Shown piece by piece: positions 45,896 to 55,741 of a DNA stretch of 64,000 nt. Each line of letters starts with the position of its first letter. The first letter of the stretch is position 1. The DNA is taken from assembly GCA_024704765.1 (NCBI GenBank), contig JAKMXF010000297.1, positions 364,921 through 428,920 of the forward strand, given 5' to 3'. The translations under genes and the position numbers were made by a program. The notes below the pieces were generated by a model. That model ran no database searches, was not told the DNA's origin, and saw only the letters and a list, made by a program, of their open reading frames with translations. Source of the stretch: Oopsacas minuta. Its lineage: Eukaryota; Porifera; Hexactinellida; Lyssacinosida; Leucopsacidae.

Positions 45896-48199
45896 TTAAT
45901 CTTTTCGGTTTTTTATAGCAGCACTAGGTCGTAGCTCTTGCTTTTGTTTTGAAGAAGTTGAGCCTCTGAAGTGCATCAAAACAACTAGAACGAGTCCAGT
46001 CACCAACAAAGTTATAAGATTTGTGTAAGATTTCCCAGAAGCATGACTCAACTGGAACCCAATGTAATTGTCTCTACAGATAACAATGACATCATTCACT
46101 CCATTACTATCAAAGTCAGCAATCACACTAGGTGCTACAGGGGAGCAGGGGAGATCCAACTCACTCTCAATTGTCCCATCTTCAAGAGAGACAAGTGACA
46201 GGTCGCTAATACCCACCACCAGTAAATGTGTCTGCTTGCCGTATGATAGAACACTAAGAGGAGCTGCATGAGGTATGAAGCTATGAGCCATGAGACCCTT
46301 CTTGCCAAAAGGAAGTGGGTTAACTGTCCTTAATCTGAATTTTACTGCATCTCTCCAACCAGCATTCACGTAAGTTTGCCAATTCAGATGTCCTTCTGGG
46401 CCAAAACTAGTAACACGACCATTAGACAGGATAAATATTACGTCATAACTGGTAGCTCCTCCCACATGGAATTTACCTCTGACAGTCTTTGTGAAGTGTA
46501 AGTTAAGAGGAGAGTGTGTGTAGTGTACAGAGGGAACCAGTAGAGGAGGGAGACCTTGTAATTCACTGATGTCAACTTCTTCTTCCCCCCACAGCTGCAG
46601 TTTAACTTGTCTTATGGTGTGTTCCTGCTCTCTAACATTAACATCAAATCCAAGGATTTGTAAAACATCTAATAGAGAAATGGTTACGTGAGAAGCAAAT
46701 GAAGAAGCAAGATTATCGATACCGTGAGGATGGGAACAGAGCTCAGCTTCCCATGCTAACTGACGTCTACCTCCGGAGAGTGTATGGATCTGTCCGCGAC
46801 AGATTTGGAGTTCATTTTTGAGTGTCACCCATTTCTGAGATTCATCCTTACGTTTCCCTTCATCTTCATTCCCTGGATGCAGCTCTACATGAATCTCTTC
46901 TATCTCTCCGTCTCCTGAAATATCTCCCAGCGCGAGAGCACCTACCTGTAACTCTAGAGAAGAGAGAGGTCTACCAGAAGAGAGGTCCAGGAGCTGTATC
47001 TGCTTCTCGGAGTACAGGAATATAGCATCTGGGTTCTGTACACGCTCTGATGGGGAGTGAGGCTTGAGACCTCCAAACAGAAGACCTGACACATACTCCT
47101 GGTCCAGATCCATGACTGTACGGAACTTGTAGTCCTCTGCTTTATTCTTCTCTATGCTTCTGGGTGGTCCCACGCTGTCAACTCTCATTTTAGTATCGTA
47201 TGCACTCGACCAGGTGTAGGGGAGAGCGCGACGGAACGCCCCCTTGTACTCAGACCAATCCTGTTCCCCTCGATGTTTTGAACTCCATTTAGTATCGAAT
47301 TTAAAGTGAGAGTAATTAGGAAATGGACTCTTCCGCTCCTCTTCGAAGTCCCCTGGCTCATGACTCCATCGGGTGTCTCCAGTACGACCGTCTAGTGCGT
47401 AGAGAGAGAAATGATGTAAAACCTTAGTACTCCCCTCTTGGTTACCAGCAGCTCTCATTCTCTGCTCGAGGTCAGGGTACTTAAGCACATCCAGAGCCCC
47501 ACCTACTATTATAGAACCCAAATCTCCCTCTTGTAAGGAGTGAGAGAGAACTAGCAGGGAGGATTCCTTCAGATAGAGAGCGGTTTCTGGGTTTAAAGGT
47601 GAGTCGCTGAGACTGCGAGACCACTGCAACTTCAAATCTGAAGTGAATAGAAATACCATACTGTCATTAGTAAGCACAACGATAGCTTGTCGTCTCAACT
47701 GTCCCATGCCCTTATATGTCTCTAAGAATCCAGTCTCTACATTGATAGCGTGTCTAGGATTGGTGTCAATAGAGGAGAGACTGTAATCAAATTTCTTATC
47801 TAGACGAGGGAGAGGATAATCTGCTCCAGGAGTTACTGAGGCGTATTTAGCTACAACAATATGTCCCTCTGGAAAGGACAGGATTACTTCATTCTCTCCG
47901 TCACTCTCCAGGTCAGTGACCAGGGGATTACTGACACGCTCCCAGTCCTGAGGGTAATATTCATTACTGTACATGTTTGTTTGAATGGGTTGGAAGAAAG
48001 CTGGCTGTAACGAGACTCTATCTCTCATGTTAAATAGATAGCTAGCCACCATTGTAAGTATGATAAGGATGACGTAATCAGATCTCTTCATGCCTAGTTT
48101 CTCCAGGACCCACCTGCCTATACCAGACAAGTTCTGACCCTCTTCATAATGCTTGGAGGTAACAGAGCTAATATAGTTCGTACTGTCTTCAGATAACAT
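45896..48199 (-). CDS. FG-GAP repeat single-pass membrane protein (NERD1-like)
   Basis: Single exon, 767 aa. An N-terminal TM (SDYVILIILTMVASYLF) is followed by a large beta-propeller-like region with FG-GAP style calcium-loop motifs (TDLESDGENEVILSF, LGDISGDGEIEEIHV, ADFDSNGVNDVIVI) and a C-terminal TM (NLITLLVTGLVLVVLMHF) with a basic tail. Along its length it follows the plant FG-GAP protein known as NERD1 (for example HFSLYALDGRTGDTRWS, SYDVIFILSNGRVTSFGPEG, LDLPCSPVAPSVIADF). In plants that protein is a Golgi/secretory-pathway membrane protein needed for wall and growth processes. Its role in animals is, as far as I know, not described. It lies 300 bp upstream of UBXN7 on the same strand. 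The assignment is from remembered family text and should be checked by search. Confidence 0.75.
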   Translation of the reverse strand: MLSEDSTNYISSVTSKHYEEGQNLSGIGRWVLEKLGMKRSDYVILIILTMVASYLFNMRDRVSLQPAFFQPIQTNMYSNEYYPQDWERVSNPLVTDLESDGENEVILSFPEGHIVVAKYASVTPGADYPLPRLDKKFDYSLSSIDTNPRHAINVETGFLETYKGMGQLRRQAIVVLTNDSMVFLFTSDLKLQWSRSLSDSPLNPETALYLKESSLLVLSHSLQEGDLGSIIVGGALDVLKYPDLEQRMRAAGNQEGSTKVLHHFSLYALDGRTGDTRWSHEPGDFEEERKSPFPNYSHFKFDTKWSSKHRGEQDWSEYKGAFRRALPYTWSSAYDTKMRVDSVGPPRSIEKNKAEDYKFRTVMDLDQEYVSGLLFGGLKPHSPSERVQNPDAIFLYSEKQIQLLDLSSGRPLSSLELQVGALALGDISGDGEIEEIHVELHPGNEDEGKRKDESQKWVTLKNELQICRGQIHTLSGGRRQLAWEAELCSHPHGIDNLASSFASHVTISLLDVLQILGFDVNVREQEHTIRQVKLQLWGEEEVDISELQGLPPLLVPSVHYTHSPLNLHFTKTVRGKFHVGGATSYDVIFILSNGRVTSFGPEGHLNWQTYVNAGWRDAVKFRLRTVNPLPFGKKGLMAHSFIPHAAPLSVLSYGKQTHLLVVGISDLSLVSLEDGTIESELDLPCSPVAPSVIADFDSNGVNDVIVICRDNYIGFQLSHASGKSYTNLITLLVTGLVLVVLMHFRGSTSSKQKQELRPSAAIKNRKD

Positions 48200-48505
48200 A
48201 TGACATGTCTAATATTATGTAATATATGTAGCTGTTAGTAAGCCGGAGTAAGTCGGAATAAAACAGATATAATACCATACTTGTCAACCCTCCAGGAATT
48301 TGACGTAATATCCAGGGATAAATTGGATATTTCTAGCAATTTTCTGACAAAATACAATTCATATTATTTAATAAAATTAGAAATACAGGGAAATAGCTAG
48401 AAAGTTTGGTAAGTATGAAATACATAATCTGAAGAAAGATCTAAAAAATATGTCAAATAGGTAAAAAAATATATACACATTTTGTGTATTTTTAGAAGAG
48501 TTAAT

Positions 48506-48672
48506 TCAGTCTAATTAAGTGTCCCTATCTTCATCGTCAGAATAATCATCATCGTAGTCAGAATCTAATCAGATATTTCTATAACGATACGTCGTGCTAG
48601 AAGCTACATCATTACTTTTAGATGGCTGAGGTGGTTCTTCCTTCCTCCTCTCAACTATACGCAGAGTAAGCT
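48506..48672 (-). pseudogene. Broken copy of the WAVE/SCAR last exon
   Basis: The sequence is a close but damaged copy of 55742-55909. It keeps the region for RKEEPPQPS, NDVAS and YDDDYSDDED, but has lost five bases within the VASILARR codons and one more in the SDSDSE codons, with a resulting TAG. The splice acceptor text is also gone. The similarity continues on the upstream side as ACTGTATGCTGCAATACTAAG against ACTGTATGCTACGATACTAAG at about 56060, where the left copy is split by a MITE. Confidence 0.85.
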
Positions 48673-48810
48673 AGTGTGACTTTGTGTAAATAGTACGTTT
48701 GTGCACACATATCAATGGCAGAATTAATCCTCACTGGAACTCAAATAGGACGTTAAAATATACTGGAACAACATCCAGGTCACAAATCTCTCCCTCCGTT
48801 ATACAGCATA

Positions 48811-48988
48811 CAGTAAACCTCGTTAGTACGTAAGCGTACACAAGGTTCCGCCAAATTTCTACTCCTTGTGACTTATCTAGAGTTAATATTACCGGAGTAG
48901 ATATTATCAATACAAGTACGTGTCATAGGAAAGGGATTCTGTACTAACCGTACTTACGCATTATCCGAGTTCTAACGAGGATCTACTG
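48811..48988. mobile_element. TA-flanked MITE, 178 bp
   Basis: Left end CAGTAAACCTCGTTAG and inverted right end CAGTAGATCCTCGTTAG; TA at 48809-48810 and 48989-48990. It is inserted in the relic of the WAVE locus and is absent from the equivalent site near 56060. Confidence 0.8.
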
Positions 48989-49334
48989 TATGCTGCAATA
49001 CTAAGATCTTTAATCTTGTAAAGGTATTAATATGTTGTCAGGGTAATTCTGGACATGTAGGGTACGATTTTTGAAATCTTCAGAGCCTGAAATGGAAGCT
49101 ACAAATTCACAAATTTTCATATGATTATTGATATTCATATTTCAAAATGATGTTAGAAATTAAAAATTACGTTTCAACGACTATAGTCAAGGGTAATCGC
49201 ATATAATCGAGCATGTAGATTCTCATTTTGACACTTGAATCTATATCTACATGATTTATCAGATGATTAACCATTTTTCACGCCTTTAGGACTATACTTA
49301 AAATCTATCAGATGATACTGAAAATTAGGCTATA

Positions 49335-49482
49335 CAGTCAACATTCGCTAACTCAAACATTAGTTATCTAGAGCGAATAGCCACTACCGTTCGTTGTACT
49401 TTTAGTACCTATCGTATCCGTTAACTCGGACATTCGATTTTTCGAACAGATCTTCAGGGTCGGAGTTACAGAATGTTAACTG
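49335..49482. mobile_element. TA-flanked MITE, 148 bp
   Basis: Left end CAGTCAACATTCGCTAACTC, inverted right end CAGTTAACATTCTGTAACTC, TA on both sides. A related, partly degraded copy ends at 54261. Confidence 0.8.
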
Positions 49483-49629
49483 TAGAGTATATTACTTAAT
49501 AATATAATTTTTTACATATCTAACAACTAAACAATATACCGTTTCGCTAATCTCTCTATTGTCATATATCTACGGGGTAGTAAGAGCCAGGTACTGATAG
49601 AAGCAAATTTACTCTTACGTATAAAGTAT

Positions 49630-50340
49630 GTAATCTATATTATTAAATCACAATGAATGTTTGTTTGTTTGTTTGTTTGTCCGTTGTCAAGGAAAGGATT
49701 TACGGTATGCAATTTTGAAATTCTCGCACAACTATGTATTAATCGTGTTTATCAAGGAAGTAAATAGAATTCAATAAAACTTCACTAAAATATATCGAAC
49801 ATGCTGATTCCGATTTTCACACTTTTGGATTAATCATGTGTAAATCTATTGTTGTTTGTATGAAAATAAAGTAAACAACTTATCCAAATTTCAAAATATA
49901 CGTATAGGTTTGCTCTAAACGGCTACCCAGGGGTAAGTAAGTACGCTGAATCCGAATTTCGTATTTTCAAGTTTCTCATATGTAAATTATTGTTGTTTTT
50001 ATGAATATAAAGTAAACAAATTTCAAAATTGAGGTAGAATCATATTTTCAAAGACTATTCTATGATAATCGAGTATGCTGAGTCCGAATATGATATTGTA
50101 AACAACATATTGTGAACATTAGTTATTTTTATGTACATAAAGTAAACAAATTTCAAAATTGAGGTAGAATCAAATTTTCAATGACTATACTGGTATAATC
50201 GACTATTCTGAGTCTGAATATTGTAAACAACATCAATATTATTAAATCTCCATTGTTGTTTGTCTGTTTGTTTGTCCGTTGAATACCTTGAGGCGCAATG
50301 CGCCGAGTTCATCGCGGAGCGACGAGACGAAGGCTCGTTA
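49630..50340 (+). mobile_element. Satellite-bearing non-autonomous element (Helitron-like or similar)
   Basis: Begins with TATTATTAAATCACAATG and a (TGTT)n run, then GTCCGTTGTCAAGGAAAGG. It contains three inner units of about 110-140 bp sharing AAGTAAACAAATTTCAAAAT or a near copy, and ends with GAGGCGCAATGCGCCGAG and GCGACGAGACGAAGGCTCGT. The opening text TATTATTAAATC..TTGTTTGTC recurs at 50230-50280, so the unit may be a nested or tandem pair. Confidence 0.5.
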
Positions 50341-50717
50341 CCATTAAATTTGCAGTCAGATCCGCTAATGTGGACGAAAGTCTGCATATTATGGAAGAAT
50401 TTGTTTTATGAACAAGGTCGTCACGACAGGGCCTATGGTCCACATGAAACCGTAATTAGCATTTATCAATAATTATACAATCAGGGTCGCTTAACCTTTA
50501 GCGTGAACTAGCTTATAATGAACTAAGTCGGTGTTCCAATAAAATTATTCCCATTAATCCATAGGATATTAATTAAATTCAGTTCGCATAATAATATAGG
50601 AAGAATTATGAACGAGATTCTTTGTTCAATGAATCTTCATAGTGTACCTGATTTTTCCTCAATTGCTACATTCGTGAATGCACTGCCATTGACCGTGGGG
50701 CTATGTCCAATCACGAG

Positions 50718-50762
50718 GTATATTCTACTTGCCGAAATATATCTTGGTAAGTAGAATATACC
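50718..50762. repeat. Hairpin with 17-bp arms
   Basis: GGTATATTCTACTTGCC and GGTAAGTAGAATATACC pair with one mismatch around a short loop. No adjacent gene explains it. Confidence 0.7.
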
Positions 50763-51290
50763 CTGCGGTTTGGCACAGTATAAGCAGCAATACTATTATT
50801 GTATTAACCGGATCTACAAATATCTCTCAGTGTTTCATTTATTGTATTTACTAAGCTAGATAATCGATATTGGAGTTTTAGATTCTGTTCACAAGGTAAT
50901 ACAAATTGTTATAAAACTAGATCGATAGGATGGCAACTGTGTAGATGTTACCGACTCCGAACCGGGAAATACGGGTGACATCAGGAACAACTCAGAGATA
51001 CTGTACAAAATTTTGAGCTGTAATTGTAGGGAACTTTGTATAGAACCAAATTGATGAAATCATAACAGGTGAGGGTAATCACTGAGGAGATTATTTGGAG
51101 GTTTCGCAACAATAATCCTACCCGTATTTATATCATATAAATTAGCATAACAATGTGGCATATTGAATACACAAGATTATCTCTGATTCACTGGGCATAT
51201 AAGTTATACACTAATATTACTATTACTGATATTAGTTAACAATATTTGCATTGGTTCAGAGGTATAATGAAAAGTGCATTGTAATACGCA

Positions 51291-54049
51291 TTACGCATGT
51301 ATATGAGCTGTGTAATATTATCTGCAATAAGTTTCACGCTTGATTCCTAATAAATCAGCTCATGCACGTCGTCATATGTGAGCTGATGAACTGATCCAGA
51401 TTCTAATGGACATTCTCCTACAATTGAATTGGATGATGTGAAGCCATTAGGAATCAATTCAACAACAATGAATAACGTAGAGATATGCACGTGAAGTACA
51501 TTACCGTAATGTGTGCACCACGCGTGGATTTGTTTAAGTATAAAAGACTGCATCTTACGTGATAATACAATATCAGTGTTTTAAACTGAAGGTAGATAGT
51601 ACATTCTATGAATTACAAACACAAAGAAAATATGTCAACAGTAATCCGGTCTAATCTCGCCAAATTGGAGAGTACATATGCACTAGAGATTATAAGCAAT
51701 CTTCAGCAATATTTGGAATGTTCAATAAATTCAGCGCCTACCAGCCCCAGAACGGGAGAGTTGTATCTTTTTGTGACAGAACACATATCAAAGAAAGGTA
51801 AATATACTATTTTATAAATAATGTTAGCAAATAACTACAATCATAGCTATGCTACAATGAATAAGAATTAATTATAGGCAAGAGTGGTAAGTAATTTATT
51901 GCTCCCATAAGCTATGATAAATCCTCACGATTGGTAACATGAATACTTGTACGCATTATACAATTATCAAAATTCTCAATCTTGAAAATATTATAACTAA
52001 TAGCTGTATATTATCCGTTTGCACCGAATATAGAACAATTCGGATGTATCCTCCTTCGAAAATGGAAATATATCCATGGAGAGAGGTATGCAATACAAAT
52101 TGTTATCAATTTAGTAAATTTACGTATAATTCCCTAATTTAAAATACAAACTCTTTAGATGAGTGGAAATATGACAATCTGAAGTGGATCAATAACTCAA
52201 GCAGATTATGTCAGAGAGGAAAATTTCAGATAAAACTACACTACTTTACCATAAATATCGGTTTTAGGAACAGAGGTCTGTTCTTTAAACAGGTATATGC
52301 TACACAAGTAGGAGAATTATACATAGCTCTCATATATTATCACGGAAGTAACGAACATGCAATTAAACTACCACACAGCAAACTCAAACAATTACAAAAC
52401 AGCATACAAGTTTCTCCAGTAGTAAACACGTATCAACTGCCACCAAAACGAGACCTTGCAGAATTAGACTTGGTATCTCCAACAATTCTTCTACACAGCC
52501 CTACAAAAACCTCTTCAGATGACTTCAATACCATTTCACCTCAGATCAACAAGACTATACACATTCCTGACTCAACATTAAGGATGGACAACAACACACG
52601 ACAACTATACATTCTTGCATTACATCACAAAGCTGAACAACATCCAAATTTAATCTATCAGCTAACAAGCATACCTCAACTCACAGTCATATTCGGCTAC
52701 AACGACCTCATTCAAGAATTTAGACATTTACTCAGAACTTATCCTCTCCCACAACAAATATGCCTGTCACTGGACATCAGTGTTAGAATGGATAATTTCT
52801 ACGTCACACCTATTTACATTAACTATCCGTGCTTTTCTGAGAATCCAAGTTTCCCTGTCTTAGTACTTATCCACGAAATGAAAACATATCAAGCTTACAA
52901 CTGTCTATTGAATGAGTTGATAGAATTAATGCCAGAACTGCTATGTGATAACTATACAGTCAAACTAGATGACAACGAGCTTTCACTCAATAGCTTTAAG
53001 AAACATCTCTCCAATGTTAATATACACAAAACTGCTTCACAACACAGCCTATCACGTTGTAGCGAGGATAGAGCGATATTGAATAGTCTCTTGTTATTAC
53101 TTCCCTTGTTCCAATTGAATTAATAGAAATCATGAATAATCATCAGAAAGATATCCTCGAAGAGATAAGTAGGAGCTACAAATCAAAGGGACAATACTGT
53201 TTACAAGGACAACAGGCTGCTTGTCTACAGAATAGCACCTACCAGGTTCTGAAGGTAATTTACTAACTAATCAACCGATTACTGTTGGGATGTTTTTGTA
53301 GTCCAAAAGTGTGGGAAGACGTCGATGTTTTACTGAAATTGTGAAAACCGTCCGATTCATCTCTACGATCATAAATTTCTACCGTGATCGGTTTAATTTA
53401 CTGAAACGGCTAAGTAATAATAAATCTAATTTCCGTACTTTTAGTTTGTGGCAGAATCCAGCCAAAATCACTGTTTCACGTAATCGGGGTGAACAATTTA
53501 CCTAAAATTCAGCAGGCCCTAGTCTTACCAGTAATTGAATTAAACATTCCTACAGGCTTCCCAAGTAACCATTCAAGATATTCCAGGAATAAAATGGCAA
53601 TTTCAGAGCAGCCCTAACCAAGAACATGACCAGTGTGTTGGCTTTAGCTCCTATGTCATGCTAGAACAGAGCTCAGGTGAGGATTCTCCTAATCAAGGAT
53701 CTACTACTCCTGTGGTAGTTGATGTTAATCATTATGAGAGTATCATTTCACAGTCAAATGACAAGTTAATGGACCATTTAGAAATACAGCAGTTCTAGCA
53801 GATGAGCTCTCTCTCGTCAATCTTGAACCAATTTTTGGAATAGGTGTTTCATTTGTAAAACAAAGTACAACAATCCTATTTAGGATTTTATAGGCTGATA
53901 ATATCTCTGATACTTCATGTTTGTCCAATTTTCCTTAGGATTGTTACAGTATACTCTATCTATGATTAGTTTTATAATCTTATACGTTGGTTTATCTGTT
54001 ATATTGTTGTATACAATCCATACAATTCAATAAAGAATTAAATTATTAC
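51291..54049. repeat. Segmental duplication, left copy
   Basis: Nearly identical by eye to 60366-63121, with a constant offset of about 9076 bases and only scattered substitutions and single-base indels. Confidence 0.95.
51608..53799 (+). pseudogene. Disabled copy of the unrecognised plus-strand gene
   Basis: Counterpart of 60684-62874. Relative to the intact copy it lacks one base near 53094, which shifts the frame and stops translation at about 53123, and has one extra base near 53463, which shifts the last-but-one exon. Otherwise exon borders and sequence are retained. A few substitutions change residues (for example Phe for Leu after SSDD, and Asp for Glu in HIP(D/E)STL). A truncated protein is still conceivable, and assembly or allele effects are not excluded. 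Confidence 0.8.
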
Positions 54050-55741
54050 ACATAACTGTTTTGAAATGATTATTATAGTTACAGAAAAATTTAACTAAAA
54101 CTGAGAACTCGATTAGTAATTAGCAGAAATTGTAATTGGTCCTTTCGCGAATGTTCGACTTAACCGATGCGATAAGTGCTATAGGTACAACGAAGGGAAA
54201 TGAATATCCGTGATAACGAATGTTCGAGTTAACGGGCATTCGAGTTATCCGATGTTAACTGTATATCCACTATGCAATATTCTTCTTAAGTAGAATTGAT
54301 ATTTCAAGAATAGCAATGTAAGTAATTGAGAACATTTTCCAATACTTACCAATTCCGAATTCGTAAGAAATACAATCTAAGATTTGAATACGAATGAATC
54401 TAATCAATACATCAACATACTTTTATGGTGTTCATCTTGAAATTCCTTATAAAATCTTGTATGCATCTTTCTTATGGGTCCATTACTAACTCCTTTAGTC
54501 CCCTATCTCTTCTTCCAGTCTTTCTTCTCTCTCAATAATTACAGGTGCAGGTAGTCAGGATCTGTGTACAGCTTCATGGCATCCTTACAGTCCTCTCGTA
54601 GATGCGTAACACGATGGAAGTTTGGAGGCGATTCACAGTCCTTATATATATTGCTCCTATACCGATCAAAGAACGATAATATACTAATAGAAAGTAGTGC
54701 AGTGATGCCAGCAGTAACATTGAAGTAATACTATATAGTTGCTATTCGGTTGGTGATTCTGTGAGGCTACTATTCATGAATACTGATATTAGGTTCGAGT
54801 GGTCTCCACCTTGGCATAAGCCAGCAATATACAATAGGGGATAGTTTATGATTAAGATAATCGAACATTTGGTTACTTTGGTTAAAATGTGGACAGAAGT
54901 AAACAAGTTATTGCTATGTAATTCATGGCTAAGCGTATTCATACTCTAATAAATATCTACCAACAGTAATAATAGTCAATAATTGTAGTATAATATATTT
55001 ATACCTGTAGTGTAGGAGAGTGTACTAGAGACAGAATCTTCTGTTTTTTCGATTTGTCTGATCCTGAACTTCTTGGTTGGCCTCATGTGTCCAGAGGCAT
55101 TGATTCGAAATATTTATTGGGGGAGCAAAGTGGATAATAAGAAATGTTCCATAGCTAAAATATTATTATTCAAAGAATTCGTACTTGATTTACAACTTCT
55201 TATGAGCGGCTTAAAATGTCCAGGCATATATGAGAACCCTTTTCCAGAGCAGAAGATGGAGCTTATTCCGGCATGTTCTTATATCCAGTGCGGTTATAAC
55301 CGGCATCTACTGTATTCGAATATTAATGGAAGTCTTAAACTTAAGCGACTGAACATAGTATACTACAATTGTAATATTTATACATGTTTTATTAGCTTAC
55401 AATACACAATGCCAGTTTGGTGTATGCAACAATTGCTCGTGATGGTGGGTTGAAATTTCTGGCATTAACCAACAAAGCAGTTGTGTGCAACAGAGATTCA
55501 CCGGTCTGTATGCATAGACAATCACTCAATAATATATTACAATGTACATACACAAACATTACATACAGTTTCTGGTGTATACCAACACGCTTACTAATAT
55601 TCTAATAAAATTATAATCACAATACGCTGACTATAATGAATACAACTATCAACAGATAGAATACACACTCTCAAGAGGATCTAAGAAATACTTACAAAAT
55701 ATACACATGAGTTGCATGTTTTTTGTGAGATTTAATTCAGT
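54050..55741. other. Region between duplicated blocks
   Basis: Contains a degraded MITE (about 54125-54261) and the WAVE SHD-exon relic (54421-54665). From 54700 to 55741 nothing is recognised beyond chance ORFs. Confidence 0.5.
54421..54665 (-). pseudogene. Broken copy of the WAVE/SCAR SHD exon
   Basis: Degraded copy of 63486-63759. Shared text includes TGGTGTTCATCTTGAAATTC and GTCAGGATCTGTGTACAGCT, but about 50 bases of the basic region are missing or scrambled and the frame is lost. Confidence 0.85.

Larger units (their letters stand above)
48200..51290. other. Repeat-rich region with a WAVE-exon relic
   Basis: Holds the pseudogene fragment 48506-48672, MITEs at 48811-48988 and 49335-49482, the long satellite-bearing repeat 49630-50340, and a 17-bp-arm hairpin at about 50718-50762. 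No functional gene was seen. Confidence 0.6.

Noticed and set aside
55073-55605. Two overlapping plus-strand ORFs
   Set aside because: Low-complexity, AT-biased composition, no splice context and no family. Treated as chance ORFs.
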